The position numbers and the translations under genes are program-made. Shown one piece after another: positions 17,329 to 27,115 of a stretch of DNA of 64,000 nt (positions within the stretch are counted from its first letter, which is position 1; each line of letters starts with the position of its first letter). Source of the stretch: Pseudomonas juntendi (GTDB taxonomy: Bacteria > Pseudomonadota > Gammaproteobacteria > Pseudomonadales > Pseudomonadaceae); contig NZ_BLJG01000039.1 in the NCBI RefSeq assembly GCF_009932375.1, positions 16,948 through 80,947 of the forward strand, written 5' to 3'. The notes beneath the pieces were generated by a model. That model did not search any database. It was not told the DNA's origin and worked only from the letters and a program-made list of their open reading frames with translations.

Positions 17329-18380
17329 TGAGCATGGACCACGACGACAGCCAGGCCCTGCTCGAACAGGTAAACCAGGCGCTGAACCAAGGGACGGCAC
17401 TGCGCATTCAGGGTAGCGGCAGCAAGGCCATGCTCGGCAACCCGGTGGTGGCTGAGGTGCTGGACACCCGCCGCCACCGGGGCATCGTCAGCTATGACCC
17501 GACCGAACTGGTACTGACCGCCCGCGCTGGCACGCCGCTGCGCGAAATCGAGGCAGCGCTGCACCAGGCCGGCCAGATGCTGCCGTGCGAACCGCCCCAC
17601 CTGGGGCCTGATGCGACGTTGGGTGGCATGGTCGCGGCCGGGTTGTCCGGCCCCAGGCGGCCTTGGGCGGGGTCGGTGCGCGATTACGTACTGGGTACAC
17701 GCGTGGTTACCGGCCACGGCAAGCTGCTGCGCTTTGGCGGCGAGGTCATGAAGAATGTCGCTGGCTACGATGTGTCGCGCCTGATGGCGGGCAGCTTCGG
17801 TTGCCTGGGGTTGTTGACCGAGGTGTCGCTGAAGGTGCTGCCACGCCCGCGCCAGTGCCTGAGCCTGCGGCTGCCGATGGGCCGCCACGAGGCGTTGGCC
17901 GAACTGGCCGAATGGGGCCAGCAGCCGCTGCCGATCAGCGCCGCCTGCCACCACGGCGATGCCCTGTACCTGCGCCTGGAAGGCGGCGAGGGATCGGTGC
18001 AATCGGCGCGCCTGCGGCTGGGCGGTGAGGCGCTGGACAGCCAGTTCTGGAACGACCTGCGCGAACAGCGCATGGCCTTTTTCAACGGCCCCACCCCGCT
18101 GTGGCGGCTATCGGTACCCATTGCCTGCGGCGAGCTGGCATTGCCCGGCGAGCAATTGATCGACTGGGGCGGGGCCCAGCGCTGGCTCAAGTCTGACGCG
18201 GAGGCGCACAACATTCGCGAGGCCGTTGCCAGGGTGGGCGGCCACGCGACCGCCTACACCCCCGGTGCAGCCAGCAGCCCGCCACTGCCCGCTGCGCTGA
18301 TGCGCTACCACCAGGCGCTCAAGCAACAGCTCGACCCCCAGGGGGTATTCAACCCCGGCCGCCTGTACCCGGACCTGTGA
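17328..18380 (+). CDS. glcE: Glycolate oxidase FAD-binding subunit GlcE
   Basis: 350 aa, the E. coli length. It is a short relative of GlcD with its own FAD-binding fold: LRIQGSGSKAMLG, DATLGGMVAAGLSGPRRP, GGEVMKNVAGYDVSRLMAGSFG. It is required for glycolate dehydrogenase activity. It starts inside the glcD stop (ATGA-type overlap), and glcF follows after 9 bp. Confidence 0.95.
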   Translation: MSMDHDDSQALLEQVNQALNQGTALRIQGSGSKAMLGNPVVAEVLDTRRHRGIVSYDPTELVLTARAGTPLREIEAALHQAGQMLPCEPPHLGPDATLGGMVAAGLSGPRRPWAGSVRDYVLGTRVVTGHGKLLRFGGEVMKNVAGYDVSRLMAGSFGCLGLLTEVSLKVLPRPRQCLSLRLPMGRHEALAELAEWGQQPLPISAACHHGDALYLRLEGGEGSVQSARLRLGGEALDSQFWNDLREQRMAFFNGPTPLWRLSVPIACGELALPGEQLIDWGGAQRWLKSDAEAHNIREAVARVGGHATAYTPGAASSPPLPAALMRYHQALKQQLDPQGVFNPGRLYPDL

Positions 18381-18389
18381 GGCCAGACC

Positions 18390-19625
18390 ATGCAAACCAA
18401 CCTCAGCGAAAGCGCCCGCCGCCTGCCCCGCGCCGACGAAGCCGAAAGCATCCTGCGCGCCTGTGTGCACTGTGGTTTCTGCACCGCCACCTGCCCCACC
18501 TACCAGTTGCTGGGTGACGAACTGGATGGCCCGCGCGGCCGCATTTACCTGATCAAGCAGATGCTCGAAGGCGAGCCGGTCAGCGCCAGCACCCAACTGC
18601 ACCTGGACCGTTGCCTGAGCTGCCGTAGCTGCGAGTCCACCTGCCCGTCCGGGGTGCGCTACCACGACCTGCTGGACATTGGCCGCGCCGTGGCCGAGCA
18701 GCAGGTGCCGCGACCACTTGGCCAGCGCCTGCTGCGCCAGGGCCTGCTCGCAGTGGTACCACGCCCGGCACTGTTCAAGGCGCTGACTCGCAGCGGCCAG
18801 GCCCTGCGAGCGCTGCTACCGGCCACGCTCAAGGGCAAGCTGCCGGCATCGGTGACACCGCCCGGCGAGCGCCCGGCGCCGCGCCATGCACGCCGGTTAC
18901 TGATGCTCGAAGGCTGCGTGCAGGCGGCGTTCTCGCCCAATACCAACGCCGCTGCCACGCGCCTGCTCGACCGGCTGGGGATCAGTGTGCAGCCGATCCG
19001 CCAGGCCGGCTGCTGTGGCGCCGTGGACTACCACCTCAACGCCCAGGCGCAGGGCCTGCAGCGTGCAAGGCGCAACATCGACGCCTGGTGGCCCGCCATC
19101 GAGGCGGGTGCCGAAGCCATCGTGCAAACGGCCAGTGGCTGCGGCGCGTTCGTGCGCGACTACGGCCACCTGCTGGCAAAGGACCGCCAGTACGCAGCCA
19201 AGGCGGCGCGCGTCAGCGCGCTGGCCCGCGACCTGGTGGAGGTGCTGGCTGCCGAGCCCGTCGAGCAGTTGGGCCTGTGCGCTGAACAGCGCCTGGCCTT
19301 TCACTGCCCATGCACCCTGCAACATGCCCTGAAACTGGGCGGGGCGGTGGAGGCTTTGCTGACCCGCCTGGGCTTCACCCTGACCGCCGTGCCCGATGGC
19401 CACCTGTGTTGCGGGTCGGCGGGCACCTATTCGCTGACCCAGCCGGACCTGGCCCTGCAACTGCGCGACAACCGCCTGAACGCGCTGGAAAGCGGCAAGC
19501 CGCACATCATCGCCACGGCCAACATCGGCTGCCAGACCCACCTCGCCGGTGCAGGGCGCACCCCCGTCAGGCACTGGGTGGAAATCGTCGAAGCCGCCTT
19601 GCGGCCGGAGAGCACCCATGCATAG
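18390..19625 (+). CDS. glcF: Glycolate oxidase iron-sulfur subunit GlcF
   Basis: 411 aa. Two 4Fe-4S motifs at the N-terminus, C25-x2-C28-x2-C31-x3-C35 and C75-x2-C78-x2-C81-x3-C85, then two CCG domains (CCGAVDYHLN and CCGSAGTYSLTQP). It carries electrons from the flavin subunits to the membrane quinone pool. The last 8 bp overlap the start of glcG. Confidence 0.95.
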   Translation: MQTNLSESARRLPRADEAESILRACVHCGFCTATCPTYQLLGDELDGPRGRIYLIKQMLEGEPVSASTQLHLDRCLSCRSCESTCPSGVRYHDLLDIGRAVAEQQVPRPLGQRLLRQGLLAVVPRPALFKALTRSGQALRALLPATLKGKLPASVTPPGERPAPRHARRLLMLEGCVQAAFSPNTNAAATRLLDRLGISVQPIRQAGCCGAVDYHLNAQAQGLQRARRNIDAWWPAIEAGAEAIVQTASGCGAFVRDYGHLLAKDRQYAAKAARVSALARDLVEVLAAEPVEQLGLCAEQRLAFHCPCTLQHALKLGGAVEALLTRLGFTLTAVPDGHLCCGSAGTYSLTQPDLALQLRDNRLNALESGKPHIIATANIGCQTHLAGAGRTPVRHWVEIVEAALRPESTHA

Positions 19626-20016
19626 CAAACCCGTGATCGGCCTGGCCGAGGTTACCCGTGTACTTGAGGCTGCGCGCCAGCATGCCTTGGCCGAACAGTG
19701 GCCTGTGACCATCGTGGTGGTCGACGACGGCGGGCACCCCCTGGCCCTGCACCGCCTGGATGGTTGTGCGCCAGCCAGTGCCTACATTGCCATGGAAAAG
19801 GCCCGCACCTCGGCGCTGGGGCGCAAGGAAACCCGGGACTACGAAGACATGGTCAATCGCGGACGCACCGCGTTCGTCACCGCACCGCTGCTGACCTGCC
19901 TGGAGGGCGGTGTACCGCTGCAGGTGCAGGGCCAGGTGGTGGGTGCCATTGGCGTGTCGGGGGTCAAGCCCGACCAGGACGCACAAGTGGCCAAGGCGGG
20001 CGCAGCAGCGTTGTGA
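19618..20016 (+). CDS. glcG: GlcG/HbpS-family protein
   Basis: 132 aa, the usual GlcG size (134 in E. coli). HbpS-like fold: VTIVVVDDGGHPLALHRLDGC, then AYIAMEKARTSALG, GGVPLQVQGQVVGAIGVSG and a final QDAQVAKAGAAAL. In E. coli it belongs to the glc operon but its biochemical role is unsettled. The ATG at 19618 overlaps the glcF stop. Last gene of the glcDEFG operon. Confidence 0.9.
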   Translation: MHSKPVIGLAEVTRVLEAARQHALAEQWPVTIVVVDDGGHPLALHRLDGCAPASAYIAMEKARTSALGRKETRDYEDMVNRGRTAFVTAPLLTCLEGGVPLQVQGQVVGAIGVSGVKPDQDAQVAKAGAAAL

Positions 20017-20147
20017 AGGCTGCACAGACGGTTGCCACTCGGGCAGACTCAGAATTCCCCTACAAAATGTTCGGACGCGTCTTACTTGCCGCCTCAGCGT
20101 TGAGAAAACAAGATCGGCGCAGCATGACCAGCCAGGGGAAACGCCGC

Positions 20148-20486
20148 ATGCACCCGTACGCACGCTCCATTGCCGAACTGCGCAGCAGCCTGCGCGAAAT
20201 GCTCGCCCATGACATCAGCAACCCTGATGACGACCCGCACCTGTCGGGGGTGATGTTCTTCTGCGCTACAGACGAACAGACCCGTTTGCTGATCGAGCGC
20301 ATCGAGCTGCTGGCCAGCGAGGTGCTTTTCGACCCGAACGGGCGCGCCATTGCCGAGCACATGCGCGCGGCGGCAATCGACGGCGTATGCATCAAACGCA
20401 ACCGCAAGGCAGCCACAGACGAAACCCAGATACGCATTGCCCTGGCGGGCAAAGGCTACATCACCATCAGCACCGCCCGGCTCTGA
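20148..20486 (+). CDS. Conserved hypothetical protein, 112 aa
   Basis: Not recognised. A soluble, mostly helical protein beginning MHPYARSIAELRSS, with ISNPDDDPHLSGVMFF, DEQTRLLIERIELLASEVLFD and a C-terminal strand pair around QIRIALAGKGYITIS. No signal peptide or membrane segment. The ATG at 20148 has AGGGG 9 bases before it; the ATG at 20124 is a weaker alternative. It lies 131 bp after glcG, with its own possible promoter in that gap. The reading frame's bias and the ribosome site support a real gene; function unknown. Confidence 0.6.
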   Translation: MHPYARSIAELRSSLREMLAHDISNPDDDPHLSGVMFFCATDEQTRLLIERIELLASEVLFDPNGRAIAEHMRAAAIDGVCIKRNRKAATDETQIRIALAGKGYITISTARL

Positions 20487-20570
20487 CAGCCGTAGCGCAA
20501 GGCGCGCGGCCCGGCGCACACGGCGCAGCCAATCCGCTATCCTGTGGGCACCCCCGCTCCGGACCGTTCC

Positions 20571-22004
20571 ATGGAACTGCACATTCGCCTGGATGGCCGC
20601 AAAGGCCTCACCGACCAGCTTTACCAGCAATTGCGCGCTGGCATCGACAGTGGCCACCTGGCAGCGGGCACCCAGCTGCCACCCACCCGTCTGTTGGCCG
20701 AACAACTGGGTGTGTCGCGCAAGACGGTAGCCGAAGCCTACTCACGCCTGACCTATGACAACCTGCTCAGCGGTGTGGTGGGCCGTGGCACATTCGTCAC
20801 GCCGCGCCAGCCGCTGCGCAGCAGCGAACCTGCCGCCATCACCCTGGCCGCCAGTGCATCGCTCGAACGCTGGCAAGCGGGCGCCACGGTGCTCAGCCAA
20901 CGCCAGGCGCAGGCCCCTTCACGCTACGATTTCATCGGCGGCGTATCGAGCAAGGCCCAATTCCCCTTCGACCAGTGGCGCAGTTGCCTGAACTACGCCC
21001 TGCGGCGCAGCCAGCGCCACCCCGAACGGCATTTTACGGCCCAGGGTTTGCCTGAACTACGCCAGGCCATCGCCCACCACATCGCCTACACCCGTGGCGT
21101 GCACTGCAGCGCAGCCGACCTGCTGGTGTGCAACGGCGCCCAGCAGGCCCTGGACCTGATCGCCCGCGTGCTGGTCGAGCCAGGTTGCCAGGTGGCCATG
21201 GAAGACCCCGGTTACCCACCGGCACGGCAGCTGTTCCTGGCCCTGGGCGCGCAGCTGCAGTCGGTACCGGTCGACGACCAAGGCCTGTGCGTCGAGCACA
21301 TCGCCGACGGCACCCGGCTGATCTACGTCACGCCGTCTCACCAGTTCCCGCTGGGCATGCCGATGAGCGAGGCGCGCCGGCACGCGCTGCTGGCGCGGGC
21401 TGCGCAGCTGGGGGCGCTGATCATCGAAGACGACTACGACTGTGAATTCCGCTACCACGGGCCCGCTGCGGATGCCTTGCAGCGCCTGGACCGACAGGGG
21501 CTGGTGGCCTACGTGGGCACGTTTTCCAAGACTCTTTTGCCTGAGCTGCGCCTGGGCTACGCCGTGCTGCCGCCTGCCGTACTGCAGGCCGCCTGTGTGG
21601 CCAAGCACCTCAGTGACTGGCACAGCCCGAGCTTGCTGCAGTGGGCCTTGGCGCGCTTTCTTGCCGAGGGCCACCTGCACAAGCACATTCGCCGTTGCCA
21701 TGAGGTCTACAGCGCGCGCCGCGAACGCATGCTGGCGCGCCTGCAGGGCGACCTGGCCCCTTGGTTCAGCGCGGTTCCGGCCAGCGCCGGCTTTCATCTG
21801 AGCGCGATGGCCAGACCAGGGGTCGACGTGGAATTACTGGCCAACCTGGCGCGCAAGGTCGAGGTCGGCCTGTACCCACTGGCGCCGTTCTTCAGCGAAG
21901 CGCCTGCGCGGCAGGGCTTGCTGATGGGTTTCGGTGCCATTGAGCTGCTGGATATCGACCCCGCACTGGATCGTGTGCGCGACACCCTGCAGCACCTCAA
22001 CTGA
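20571..22004 (+). CDS. MocR-type (GntR/aminotransferase fusion) regulator
   Basis: 477 aa. N-terminal winged helix (LTDQLYQQLRAGIDSG, LPPTRLLAEQLGVSRKTVAEAYSRL) fused to a class I aminotransferase fold: VCNGAQQALDLIARVL, PSHQFPLGMPM, IEDDYDCEFRYHG, and the PLP-lysine segment VGTFSKTLLPELRLGY. MocR proteins use PLP and an amine or amino acid as signal. The target is unknown; the CynX-like carrier that ends head to tail with it (8-bp 3' overlap) is one candidate, though convergent. Confidence 0.9.
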   Translation: MELHIRLDGRKGLTDQLYQQLRAGIDSGHLAAGTQLPPTRLLAEQLGVSRKTVAEAYSRLTYDNLLSGVVGRGTFVTPRQPLRSSEPAAITLAASASLERWQAGATVLSQRQAQAPSRYDFIGGVSSKAQFPFDQWRSCLNYALRRSQRHPERHFTAQGLPELRQAIAHHIAYTRGVHCSAADLLVCNGAQQALDLIARVLVEPGCQVAMEDPGYPPARQLFLALGAQLQSVPVDDQGLCVEHIADGTRLIYVTPSHQFPLGMPMSEARRHALLARAAQLGALIIEDDYDCEFRYHGPAADALQRLDRQGLVAYVGTFSKTLLPELRLGYAVLPPAVLQAACVAKHLSDWHSPSLLQWALARFLAEGHLHKHIRRCHEVYSARRERMLARLQGDLAPWFSAVPASAGFHLSAMARPGVDVELLANLARKVEVGLYPLAPFFSEAPARQGLLMGFGAIELLDIDPALDRVRDTLQHLN

Positions 22005-23190
22005 CCGGTGCCGCCTTGCCGGTTGCCGGGCGGGCGATGGCGGCCGAGTAACCGCGCGGGTTGAAAAACGTGGTGACCCACAGCATGGCCAGCACGGTGA
22101 CCGTCAACAGGGTCCACGACGCCTGGAAGTCACCACTGACATCCCGCAGCCAACCGGTGATGTAGGGCACGATCCCGGTGATGATGAAGCCGATGCCCTG
22201 CACAAATGCCGCCAGGCTGCCCGCCTCGGCTGGTGTTTGCAAATGCTCCAGGGTCAGCGTAAGGCACTGGCTGAAGCAAGCGCCCAGGCCGAAACCGATC
22301 AGCGCCACCCACAGCCCCGGGGCCACGGTGGGGGCCAGTAACAGGCCGAGAAAGCCGACCAGCTGAATTGCCAGCGCCAGCCACAAACCGGGGCGCCGGT
22401 CAGCATAGCGCCGCAGCAACAGCGGCAAACCGAGCGCGCCGGCCACCTGGAAAATGGTCATCAGGCCCACCAGGTCGGCGCCACCCTGGGCGCTGCCGCC
22501 GTGCTCGGTGTGGTAGGCCGGCAACCACGCCACCATGCTGGTGTAACCGCCATTGATCAAGCCGAAGTACAGGGCCAGCAACCAGGCCCGGCGCGTGCCG
22601 AACCAGTGCCCACCGGATGCCCCTGCCAGCTTCGCTGTGCCATGGCGTGGCCGCAGCACGGCCCAGGCCAGCAACGCCAGCACGGCCGGCACCGCCCACA
22701 GGCCCAGGCCAGCCTGCCAGTGGCCGAAGTGCGCACTGATGTGCGGGCCCAGCACTGCCGCCAGGCCACCGCCACTCATCAGCGCCGCCGAATACAGGCC
22801 CATGGCCGCCGCCAGGCGGCGGGGGAACCAGCGGTTCACCAGCCCCGGCATCATGCCCTGTACCACCGCTACGCCCAGGCCAGCGACCACCGCACTGGCG
22901 ATCAGTGCCCAGGCACTGTCCAGTTGCAGGCGCCACAGGCAAGCCATGGCAATCGCCGCCAGGCCGCCCAGCATACCGCCGTGCTCGCTGAGCCAGCGCC
23001 GCAGCCACGGCTGCAGCAACGGCACCAGGCCCATGCAGAGCACCGGCAAAGCGGTCAGCAGGGCGGCCTGCTGGTAGCCCAGCCCGGTAGTGGCGCGCAT
23101 GGGCTCGAGCAAGGGGCCGATACTGGTCAGGATGGGCCGCAGGTTCAGGGCCAACAAAATCACCAGCAACAGGTTCAGCGCAGGTCTCAT
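21997..23190 (-). CDS. CynX/NimT-type MFS transporter
   Basis: 397 aa, twelve hydrophobic segments. The start NLLLVILLALNLRPILTSIGPLLEPM is typical of the CynX (cyanate permease/NimT) branch of the MFS, and LPVLCMGLVPLLQPWL follows. An inner-membrane carrier; export of a small anion or drug is as likely as cyanate uptake. No cyanase gene is near, so the name CynX is not used as a gene symbol. Its 3' end overlaps the MocR-type gene by 8 bp. Confidence 0.85.
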   Translation of the reverse strand: MRPALNLLLVILLALNLRPILTSIGPLLEPMRATTGLGYQQAALLTALPVLCMGLVPLLQPWLRRWLSEHGGMLGGLAAIAMACLWRLQLDSAWALIASAVVAGLGVAVVQGMMPGLVNRWFPRRLAAAMGLYSAALMSGGGLAAVLGPHISAHFGHWQAGLGLWAVPAVLALLAWAVLRPRHGTAKLAGASGGHWFGTRRAWLLALYFGLINGGYTSMVAWLPAYHTEHGGSAQGGADLVGLMTIFQVAGALGLPLLLRRYADRRPGLWLALAIQLVGFLGLLLAPTVAPGLWVALIGFGLGACFSQCLTLTLEHLQTPAEAGSLAAFVQGIGFIITGIVPYITGWLRDVSGDFQASWTLLTVTVLAMLWVTTFFNPRGYSAAIARPATGKAAPVS

Positions 23191-23390
23191 GGTCGTTCAT
23201 TTCTCTTCGTGCCAGATCGACCATTATCCCGGCTTGGCTGGCTGCGCAGAAATGAAGAGATTGGATGCCTGTCAGTGGCCAGCTGAATGGACATTGGCCT
23301 CCTGCGCAAGCGTGCAATTGGCTATCGGGGTGGCCAATCAACGGCGCTACAGTAGCGCCATCACCCCCCACATCCGCATTGGAGACAGCC

Positions 23391-23831
23391 ATGCACAACC
23401 GTATCGAATGGGCCAAGCACGCGCCCGAAGCCTACAAAGCCATGGTCGGCCTGGAACAGGCGCTGGCCAGGTGCGGCCTGGAAAACTCGCTGCTGGAACT
23501 GGTGCGCCTGCGCGCCTCGCAGATCAACGGCTGCGCCTATTGCGTCAACCTGCATGCCAACGATGCGCGCAAGGCCGGTGAGACCGAGGCACGCCTGCAA
23601 ACACTGTGCGTGTGGCAGGAAACCGCGTACTTCACCCCGCGTGAACGGGCAGCACTGGCCTGGCTCGAAAGCCTTACCCGCCTGCCTGAACGGGGTGCGC
23701 CGCAGGGCGAGTACGAAGCCCTGCTGCAGCACTTCGAGCCGGCCGAAGTGGTCAACCTGACCTTGGCGATCGCCACCATCAATGCCTGGAACCGCTTCGG
23801 GGTGGGCTTCGCCATGGTGCCGGCGGGCTGA
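23391..23831 (+). CDS. AhpD-like carboxymuconolactone decarboxylase family protein
   Basis: 146 aa. Contains the AhpD-type redox motif C48-A-Y-C51-x3-H55 within RASQINGCAYCVNLHANDAR. Such proteins are small helical peroxidase-like or disulfide-reducing proteins, cytoplasmic, often hexameric. The ATG at 23391 has GGAGAC 5 bases upstream. Monocistronic; convergent with the AraC-type gene. The reducing partner is unknown. Confidence 0.85.
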   Translation: MHNRIEWAKHAPEAYKAMVGLEQALARCGLENSLLELVRLRASQINGCAYCVNLHANDARKAGETEARLQTLCVWQETAYFTPRERAALAWLESLTRLPERGAPQGEYEALLQHFEPAEVVNLTLAIATINAWNRFGVGFAMVPAG

Positions 23832-23876
23832 GTGTTGGCGCGGTGGCACCCGCGCAAGGGTCGGCACTGGCCAAGA

Positions 23877-24887
23877 TCAGCGCCCGGCCAACCGCGCGCG
23901 GTAGCTACCGGGGCTCTGCCCGGTCCATTTCTTGAACGCCCGGTGGAACGCGCTGGGCTCCTGAAAGCCGGCCTGCTCGGCGATCTCGGCAATGCTCAGC
24001 ACGCCTTCGCGCAAGCGCTCGAAAGCCATCGCCCGGCGTACCTCGTCCTTGATCTGCTGGTAGGAGCGCCCCTCGCGCTCCAACTGCCGGCGGAAGGTGC
24101 TGGCACTGATACCCTGCTGCTGTGCCAGCGACGCCAACGTGGGCCACTGCCCATAGCCACGCGCCCGTAAATGCCGGTACACCTCGGCCACCAGGCCGTT
24201 CTGGTTGCGAAAGCGAATGACCAGCCCCTGCGGCGCGCTGCGCAGGAAGGTTTTCAGCGCCGCCACGTCCTGGACCACCGGCCGGCGCAGGCAGGCACTG
24301 TCGAACTCCACCTCGGTACGCCCGCTGCCCAGGCGCAGGTCCGGCCCCCACAACAGCAGGTCATCCTCCTGGGCTGGGCGGGCCACTGCCAGTTCGGTCC
24401 GGTCAATCGCCACCCTGCGCCCGCCCAGCCAGCACAGCAGGCCGACCATCAGCACCAGGTAGGTTTCCTCGGCGTATACCCGGGTCAACGGGTCGGCGAT
24501 GCTCGACTGCACGCTGATCAGCGCCCGGCTACCGCGCACGGTCAGGCTGCCGCGCAGATCGTGCAGGAACAGGCCAAAGCCTGCCAGGCACTGGCGTAGA
24601 GCCTTTTCCAGGTTGGGTTCCAGGATCAGGCCCCGACAGATCAGGGCGAAACTGCCCAACGGCATGCCATGGCTGTCGAGGCGGAAGAACTCATCGTCCA
24701 GGCGCCGGATCATTGCCAGCCATAGCTCGGCGAAGGCCCGGGCCGGCACCCGCGCCTGCGGTTGGTCGAGCAGGTGCGGGTCGATGCCCACCGCACGCAA
24801 ATGCGCGTCACGCTCGGCGGGGCAATCGCGCAGGGCATGCAGCATGGCGTTGAGGAAGTACACGGCGACCGAATCGCTATCGCGCAT
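23877..24887 (-). CDS. AraC-family transcriptional regulator (OruR/ArgR-like)
   Basis: 336 aa. N-terminal arabinose-binding-type domain of the OruR/FaeR kind (LLDQPQARVPARAFAELWLAM, GSFALICRGLILEPNLEKAL) and a C-terminal HTH_18 (GISASTFRRQLEREGRSYQQIKDEVRR, then AEIAEQAGFQEPSAFHRAFKKWTGQSPGSYR, shown here in part). Divergent from the thiolase operon across 170 bp, so it is probably that operon's activator. The effector is unknown. Confidence 0.9.
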   Translation of the reverse strand: MRDSDSVAVYFLNAMLHALRDCPAERDAHLRAVGIDPHLLDQPQARVPARAFAELWLAMIRRLDDEFFRLDSHGMPLGSFALICRGLILEPNLEKALRQCLAGFGLFLHDLRGSLTVRGSRALISVQSSIADPLTRVYAEETYLVLMVGLLCWLGGRRVAIDRTELAVARPAQEDDLLLWGPDLRLGSGRTEVEFDSACLRRPVVQDVAALKTFLRSAPQGLVIRFRNQNGLVAEVYRHLRARGYGQWPTLASLAQQQGISASTFRRQLEREGRSYQQIKDEVRRAMAFERLREGVLSIAEIAEQAGFQEPSAFHRAFKKWTGQSPGSYRARLAGR

Positions 24888-25057
24888 GGCGGTGTTCGCT
24901 GTCTATGCTGAGTGGCAAAAAGTGCCAGGTTGTTTGAACAGTTCCGGCATAGGCTGCAACAGAGCCTTTGCCTAGACTCGGACCCACTTCGGGACCTCGC
25001 CGGCCATTCTCGCAGAGCCTGGCCCAGTCCCGCCATGCCTATGCAATCGGAGCCTCT

Positions 25058-26242
25058 ATGAGCAGCGCAGAAATCTACGTCGTCAGTGCCGTCCGTTCAG
25101 CCATCGGTGGCTTTGGCGGCTCCCTCAAGGACCTGCCGCTGGCCGACCTGGCCAGCGCCATCACCCGCGCCGCCATCGAGCGCTCGGGGCTGGCCGCCGA
25201 ACAGATCGGCCACGTGGTAATGGGCACGGTGATCCCTACCGAACCCCGTGATGCCTACCTGGCGCGGGTTGCGGCCATGAACGCCGGCATCCCCAAGGAA
25301 ACGCCGGCGTTCAATGTCAACCGCCTGTGTGGCTCGGGCCTGCAGGCCATTGTTTCGGCGGCCCAAGGGCTGCTGCTGGGCGACACCGACGTGGCCATTG
25401 CCGCTGGCGCCGAGTCCATGAGCCGCGGCCCTTACCTGCTGCCACAGGCACGCTGGGGCGCGCGCATGGGTGACCTGCAAGGCATCGACTACACCGTCGG
25501 GGTACTGCACGACCCCTTCCAGCACTTCCACATGGGCATCACCGCCGAGAACGTCTCGGCCAGCCAGGGTATTACCCGCGAAATGCAGGACGAGCTGGCC
25601 CTGACCAGCCAGCGCCGGGCCGCTCGCGCCATTGCCGAGGGCCGCTTCACCAGCCAGATCGTGCCGTTGGAACTCAAAACCCGCAAAGGCAGCGTGCAGT
25701 TCAGTGTCGATGAACATGTGCGCGGTGAGGTCACGGCCGAGCAACTGGCCGGCATGAAGCCGGTGTTCAAGAAAGACGGCACCGTGACTGCCGGTAACGC
25801 CAGTGGCATCAACGACGGCGCCGCTGGTCTGGTGCTGGCCAGCGGTGACGCGGTGCGGCGCCTGGGCCTCAAGCCACTGGCCCGGCTGGTGGGCTACGCA
25901 CACGCCGGGGTGGAACCCGAGTTGATGGGCCTGGGGCCGATCCCCGCCACCCGCAAGGTGCTGGAGAAGACCGGCCTGAAGGTGCAGGACCTGGATGTGA
26001 TCGAGTCCAACGAAGCCTTCGCCGCCCAGGCTTGCGCGGTGGCCCGCGAACTGGGCTTCGACCCGGAAAAGGTCAACCCCAACGGTTCGGGCATTTCCCT
26101 GGGCCACCCGGTGGGTGCCACCGGCGCGATCATCGCCACCAAGGCCATCCATGAATTGCAGCGCATTCAGGGGCGCTACGCCCTGGCCACCATGTGCATA
26201 GGTGGCGGCCAAGGCATCGCCGTGGTCTTCGAGCGGGTTTGA
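25058..26242 (+). CDS. bktB: Acetyl-CoA acetyltransferase / beta-ketothiolase
   Basis: 394 aa thiolase. Nucleophile C91 in [12 protein letters not shown]350 in LGHPVGATG, and acid/base C380 in MCIGGGQG. It cleaves or forms beta-ketoacyl-CoA. The pairing with a 3-hydroxyacyl-CoA dehydrogenase points to breakdown of a short acyl-CoA. The symbol is by resemblance to BktB of related strains; AtoB/PhaA-type activity cannot be separated by sequence reading. The ATG at 25058 is chosen because 30 upstream residues match nothing. First gene of a three-gene operon. Confidence 0.85.
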   Translation: MSSAEIYVVSAVRSAIGGFGGSLKDLPLADLASAITRAAIERSGLAAEQIGHVVMGTVIPTEPRDAYLARVAAMNAGIPKETPAFNVNRLCGSGLQAIVSAAQGLLLGDTDVAIAAGAESMSRGPYLLPQARWGARMGDLQGIDYTVGVLHDPFQHFHMGITAENVSASQGITREMQDELALTSQRRAARAIAEGRFTSQIVPLELKTRKGSVQFSVDEHVRGEVTAEQLAGMKPVFKKDGTVTAGNASGINDGAAGLVLASGDAVRRLGLKPLARLVGYAHAGVEPELMGLGPIPATRKVLEKTGLKVQDLDVIESNEAFAAQACAVARELGFDPEKVNPNGSGISLGHPVGATGAIIATKAIHELQRIQGRYALATMCIGGGQGIAVVFERV

Positions 26243-26254
26243 GGAAACTGAAAG

Positions 26255-27103
26255 ATGAACATTGAACAGATCGCCGTGATCGGCGCCGGCACCATGGGCA
26301 ACGGCATCGCCCAAGTGTGTGCGGTGGCAGGCTACCAGGTGCTGCTGGTGGACGTGGCCGACGCCGCCCTGGAGCGCGGGGTGGCAACGCTAGGCAAGAA
26401 CCTCGAGCGCCAGGTCAGCAAAGGGACCCTCGCCGCCGAGCAGGCAGCGGCAGCCAAAACCCGGATCCGCACCAGCACCGACTACGGCCAGCTGGCCACG
26501 ATGCAGATGGTGATCGAAGCGGCCACCGAGAACCTGCAGCTCAAGCAACGCATCCTGCAGCAGGTGGCAAGCAACGTCGCCGCCGATTGCCTGATCGCGA
26601 CCAATACCTCGTCGCTGTCGGTGACCCAGTTGGCCGCCAGCATCGAGCACCCCGAGCGCTTCATTGGCGTGCACTTCTTCAACCCGGTGCCGATGATGGC
26701 GCTGGTCGAGATCATTCGTGGCCTGCAGACCAGCGACGGTACCTACGCCCAGGCATTGCTGGTGACAGAGAAGCTGGGCAAGACCCCGATCACTGCTGGC
26801 AACCGGCCGGGCTTCGTGGTCAATCGCATCCTGGTGCCGATGATCAACGAAGCGATATTCGTACGCCAGGAAGGCCTGGCCAGCGCCGAGGACATCGACA
26901 CCGGCATGCGCCTTGGCTGCAACCAGCCGATCGGCCCACTGGCGCTGGCCGACCTGATCGGCCTGGACACCTTGCTGGCGATCATGGAGGCCTTCCATGA
27001 GGGCTTCAACGACAGCAAGTACCGCCCTGCCCCGCTGCTCAAGGAGATGGTGGCGGCCGGCTGGCTGGGGCGCAAGAGCGGCCGCGGCTTCTTCACCTAC
27101 TGA
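26255..27103 (+). CDS. 3-hydroxybutyryl-CoA dehydrogenase
   Basis: 282 aa, the family length. N-terminal Rossmann fold with IAVIGAGTMGNGIAQV, catalytic region SNVAADCLIATNTSSLSVTQLA and GVHFFNPVPMMALVEI, then the C-terminal dimerisation domain (GNRPGFVVNRILVPMINEA). Converts 3-hydroxyacyl-CoA to 3-ketoacyl-CoA with NAD(P)+. It follows the thiolase by 12 bp. No enoyl-CoA hydratase is linked. Confidence 0.9.
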   Translation: MNIEQIAVIGAGTMGNGIAQVCAVAGYQVLLVDVADAALERGVATLGKNLERQVSKGTLAAEQAAAAKTRIRTSTDYGQLATMQMVIEAATENLQLKQRILQQVASNVAADCLIATNTSSLSVTQLAASIEHPERFIGVHFFNPVPMMALVEIIRGLQTSDGTYAQALLVTEKLGKTPITAGNRPGFVVNRILVPMINEAIFVRQEGLASAEDIDTGMRLGCNQPIGPLALADLIGLDTLLAIMEAFHEGFNDSKYRPAPLLKEMVAAGWLGRKSGRGFFTY

Positions 27104-27115
27104 GGCCCAGGCGCC

